Positions 6,787 through 8,784 of a stretch of DNA of 8,784 nt are shown piece after piece. A program made the translations under genes and the position numbers. The number at the start of each line of letters is the position of its first letter. Within the stretch, counting starts at the first letter, position 1. A model generated the notes under the pieces. It had not been told where the DNA came from. It did not search any database and was given only the letters and a program-made list of their open reading frames with translations. Source of the DNA: an uncultured Acidobacteriota bacterium (GTDB lineage Bacteria; Acidobacteriota; Blastocatellia; Pyrinomonadales; Pyrinomonadaceae). The stretch lies in the NCBI GenBank assembly GCA_902826505.1, contig CADEFG010000167.1:1-8784 (forward strand), given 5' to 3'.

Positions 6787-8268
6787 TTAGAACTGCTCGG
6801 CAATTTTGTAATTTAGCTCGATTTTATTTTGGGCTTTATTCTCCAAATAAATCTGTTCGGAAAATTCGTTAATCGCCTGCGCCATCCGCTCGCCGCATTT
6901 TCCGTCCAGATAACCGCAGACATAGTTTGTCATCCAACGGCGCTGCGTCTCGTGCAATTTTGGATCTTCCAAATATTTTTTGACTGCCGCGACCATTTCG
7001 TCCGTGTCGTTGACCAGCCAAACGCCGCCCGATTCGGCGATCGGCTGAAAATGATTCCATTTGTGATTGATGTCTTTGATCAATTCCTGATCAATTTGTC
7101 CGGGTTGCGGGTCAAAATCGAGATTGACGACCGGATGATCGAACAGCGCCGCATCGATCGTCACGGTCGAAGACAAATTGACGACCACATCGGCGTGGCG
7201 AAAAGTGTTGACCCATTCGGTAATTTGCTCTTTGTCCTGCGAGCGTTCGGTCAATCTTTTGCCGACATTCGGTGTTTGCTGAAGCCGCACATGCGGCGCG
7301 AATCTGTCAAAAAAATCATGCAATTCGGCGTTGTCGTGAATCGGGTGCGGACGAACAAGCATCTGCACTTTGCCCAATTCGCCGCGAAATACTCTTTCGG
7401 CTAAGGCAATCGCGCCGTGATGTTCTTTGAGAAAATTGGGCGAACCGATCGCATAAACGATGATCGGCAGTTCGGGTTTTAAGCTTTGCCGCGCACAAAA
7501 TTCCTCACGCGTTTGATAAAACCTGTCCTGTTTGAAAATATCGTATTGCGGTGCGCCGACAATAAAGGCGGGCTGATTTTTGGTATGCGGATAAATTTCG
7601 TGGAGTTCTTTTTTGATTTGCTCCGACCAGACGATATAGCCGTCATATTTGAACAACATTCGATTTTTGGTCGTCACGTTGTCCCATGACGGAATATACG
7701 CAAGCGTCGGAATGCCGAGTTTTTTTGCCGCCGCGAAAATTGCGGGTTGTTCGAACTGAAAAGGTCCGGTCGTGACGATCACGTCCGGCTTTAACTCGCG
7801 AAGCCGCGCTTCGGCTTCAGTCGAACGCGGAAACCCGAGCAGAAGTTTTTCGGTTTTATTTTCGACAAATTTTTCAAGGCGCAGCAGCGCCAAAACCCGC
7901 GCCGGCAATTTCAAGGCGCGAATCAAAAATTCCTGCTGTTTGTTTCTGACATGCCGCTGCATACTCGTCCGGCTCGGCAGCGGGAAACGGTAATCCCAGA
8001 CAAATTCGTTTAAACGGCGCAGAAAATTATACGGAAACTCACGAAACGGCAGAATTTTCGGAAAATTTTCGACCGTGACATCGGTTTTGCGCCAGACCGA
8101 ATCGTTTTGATTGTTTCCGACGGAAGTTGCCCAAATCGTCACGTCACCTGACTGTTTTAACGTTTCGAGCAGATCCGTGTATAAAAAAACACGGTCAACC
8201 AGCAGCGATGAACTCAAAAGTAAAATTTTAGCTCGATTCTTTTCGATTATTTTATCTCCAAAGCGCAT
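6787..8268 (-). CDS. GT-B-like surface-carbohydrate transferase, first of a tandem paralogous pair
   Basis: The product is a 493-residue cytoplasmic protein, paralogous to the next gene downstream. After a short basic N terminus, AKILLLSSSLLVDRVFLYTDLL (residues 13-34 region) forms the first beta-strand and helix of a Rossmann-like domain. PDVIVTTGPF (161-170) and IPTLAYIPSWDNVTTKNR (186-203) close the N-terminal half, followed by FIVGAPQYD (235-243). The C-terminal half carries MLVRPHP (303-309), reminiscent of the HP motif of glycerophosphotransferase-like enzymes, and VVNLSSTVTIDAALFDHPVV (362-381), which resembles a phosphate/nucleotide-binding loop. It may transfer a sugar, sugar-phosphate or polyol-phosphate; I cannot say which. 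The ATG at 8268 overlaps the oxygenase gene by 22 nt and has no clear Shine-Dalgarno sequence. The frame continues upstream to a TTG at 8460, but that extension is arginine-rich shadow sequence within the oxygenase gene and is rejected. Confidence 0.82.
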   Translation of the reverse strand: MRFGDKIIEKNRAKILLLSSSLLVDRVFLYTDLLETLKQSGDVTIWATSVGNNQNDSVWRKTDVTVENFPKILPFREFPYNFLRRLNEFVWDYRFPLPSRTSMQRHVRNKQQEFLIRALKLPARVLALLRLEKFVENKTEKLLLGFPRSTEAEARLRELKPDVIVTTGPFQFEQPAIFAAAKKLGIPTLAYIPSWDNVTTKNRMLFKYDGYIVWSEQIKKELHEIYPHTKNQPAFIVGAPQYDIFKQDRFYQTREEFCARQSLKPELPIIVYAIGSPNFLKEHHGAIALAERVFRGELGKVQMLVRPHPIHDNAELHDFFDRFAPHVRLQQTPNVGKRLTERSQDKEQITEWVNTFRHADVVVNLSSTVTIDAALFDHPVVNLDFDPQPGQIDQELIKDINHKWNHFQPIAESGGVWLVNDTDEMVAAVKKYLEDPKLHETQRRWMTNYVCGYLDGKCGERMAQAINEFSEQIYLENKAQNKIELNYKIAEQF

Positions 8269-8784
8269 ATTTGTTTTTTGGTCAGTTGGGAAAGTGTTAA
8301 ATTTTCGGGAAAAGTCAAAAGTCTTTTGGAATCCGAAGCCGGCGACGTGAACATCGCCGTGAACATCAGACGGTCGTCGGTGCGTGCCTCGCCGCCTTTG
8401 TGAAAACCGCGCGTATCGGCGAAGATGATCGTGCCTTTTTTGCCGACGCCTCTGACCCAATTTTCTTTCGGAACGACCGCCGCCATTTGTTCGTCGGTCG
8501 AACGCATCACGTTATGTTCGAGCGAAAATTCGGGTTGTTTTCCCCAAAGCACGCCTTTGCGATGAGTTTTCGGCGCGTAGGTAAATGGTCCGGCACCTTC
8601 GTCAACATCTTTCAGGTATAAAAACAGCTTTAAAATATAATTATCTTCGCGGTCAAAATGCCAGAGCTGCGATTCGCGCGCCGCGCCCGAAGTCGCAAAC
8701 GTCTGCCAGACATTGTAGTAACGAAGTTTGACGAGCATTCCGAAATACGCATTAGCGATATTCAAAAAAGTTTCCTGCAAAGAA
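8247..8784 (-). CDS. Phytanoyl-CoA dioxygenase-like (PhyH) Fe(II)/2-oxoglutarate oxygenase, 5'-truncated at window edge
   Basis: Only the C-terminal 178 residues lie in the window; the frame is still open at the right edge, so the true start is outside. Codon positions here are counted from a TTG-encoded residue at 8780 and are not true protein numbers. The iron-binding triad is visible: H41 and D43 in QLWHFDRED (H-x-D) and H127 in ADTRGFHKGGEA. R137 in DDRLMFTAMF fits the 2-oxoglutarate-binding arginine that follows the distal histidine. LFLYLKDVDEGAGPFTYAPKTH (53-73, core) is the usual PhyH strand between them. Family members hydroxylate or otherwise oxidise an aliphatic carbon using O2 and 2-oxoglutarate. 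In this operon the substrate may be a sugar, lipid or precursor of the glycan, but that is inference from neighbours only. The stop codon lies inside the next gene, a 22-nt overlap that suggests coupled translation. Confidence 0.88.
   Translation of the reverse strand, partial: SLQETFLNIANAYFGMLVKLRYYNVWQTFATSGAARESQLWHFDREDNYILKLFLYLKDVDEGAGPFTYAPKTHRKGVLWGKQPEFSLEHNVMRSTDEQMAAVVPKENWVRGVGKKGTIIFADTRGFHKGGEARTDDRLMFTAMFTSPASDSKRLLTFPENLTLSQLTKKQICALEIK

Noticed and set aside
6729..6803. N-terminal extension of the second GT-B-like gene to a TTG at 6803
   Set aside because: The TTG would overlap the previous stop, whereas the ATG at 6728 has a CAGG at good spacing and gives a near-equal length to its paralogue.
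6829..7404. 191-codon + strand frame opposite the first GT-B-like gene
   Set aside because: It lies antisense to conserved motifs of the real gene, and its composition is that of a complement frame with no family signature.
8269..8460. N-terminal extension of the first GT-B-like gene to a TTG at 8460
   Set aside because: The extra 64 residues are arginine- and histidine-rich, lie wholly over the oxygenase coding sequence, and precede a natural first beta-strand. The ATG at 8268 gives a length matching the paralogue.

Overview
The window reads as one stretch of a surface-polysaccharide (O-antigen, capsule or exopolysaccharide type) biosynthesis locus. All eight supported genes lie on the minus strand and are transcribed from the right end of the window towards the left. 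The organism is probably a member of the Acidobacteriota, class Blastocatellia (Pyrinomonadaceae-like). This rests on recollection: the intergenic repeat at 2281-2347, which translates as PPAYAGGTD, is of a kind I associate with those genomes. Roughly balanced GC and mostly weak Shine-Dalgarno sequences do not contradict this, but no housekeeping or RNA gene is present to confirm it.

Layout in transcription order: (1) 8784-8247, a phytanoyl-CoA dioxygenase-like Fe(II)/2-oxoglutarate oxygenase, cut at its N terminus by the window edge; (2) 8268-6787 and (3) 6728-5241, two tandem paralogous proteins of about 495 residues that look like GT-B-fold glycosyl- or glycerophosphotransferases; (4) 5213-4248, a family 2 glycosyltransferase; (5) 4242-3529, a class I SAM-dependent methyltransferase of a type common in polysaccharide clusters; (6) 3523-2354, a family 4 glycosyltransferase; (7) 2273-1143, a second family 4 glycosyltransferase; (8) 1125-1, an O-antigen ligase/polymerase-like membrane protein, cut at its C terminus by the window edge.

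Gene spacing is tight: a 22-nt overlap, then gaps of 58, 27, 5, 5, 80 and 17 nt. This fits a single transcription unit, whose promoter and terminator both lie outside the window. The only gap with recognisable content is the 80 nt between genes 6 and 7, which holds two copies of a GC-rich imperfect palindrome. No RNA gene, insertion sequence, CRISPR array, terminator or convincing promoter was seen, and no stretch of more than 300 bases lacks a gene.

Inferred division of labour: the glycosyltransferases build a repeat unit on a lipid carrier in the cytoplasm, the methyltransferase and possibly the oxygenase decorate a sugar or precursor, and the membrane protein polymerises or ligates the product on the outer face of the inner membrane. 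No flippase, chain-length regulator, initiating phosphoglycosyltransferase or nucleotide-sugar enzyme is visible, so the locus must continue on at least one side. The genes are all from known superfamilies. The points most worth a second look are the diverged tandem pair and the repeat pair.
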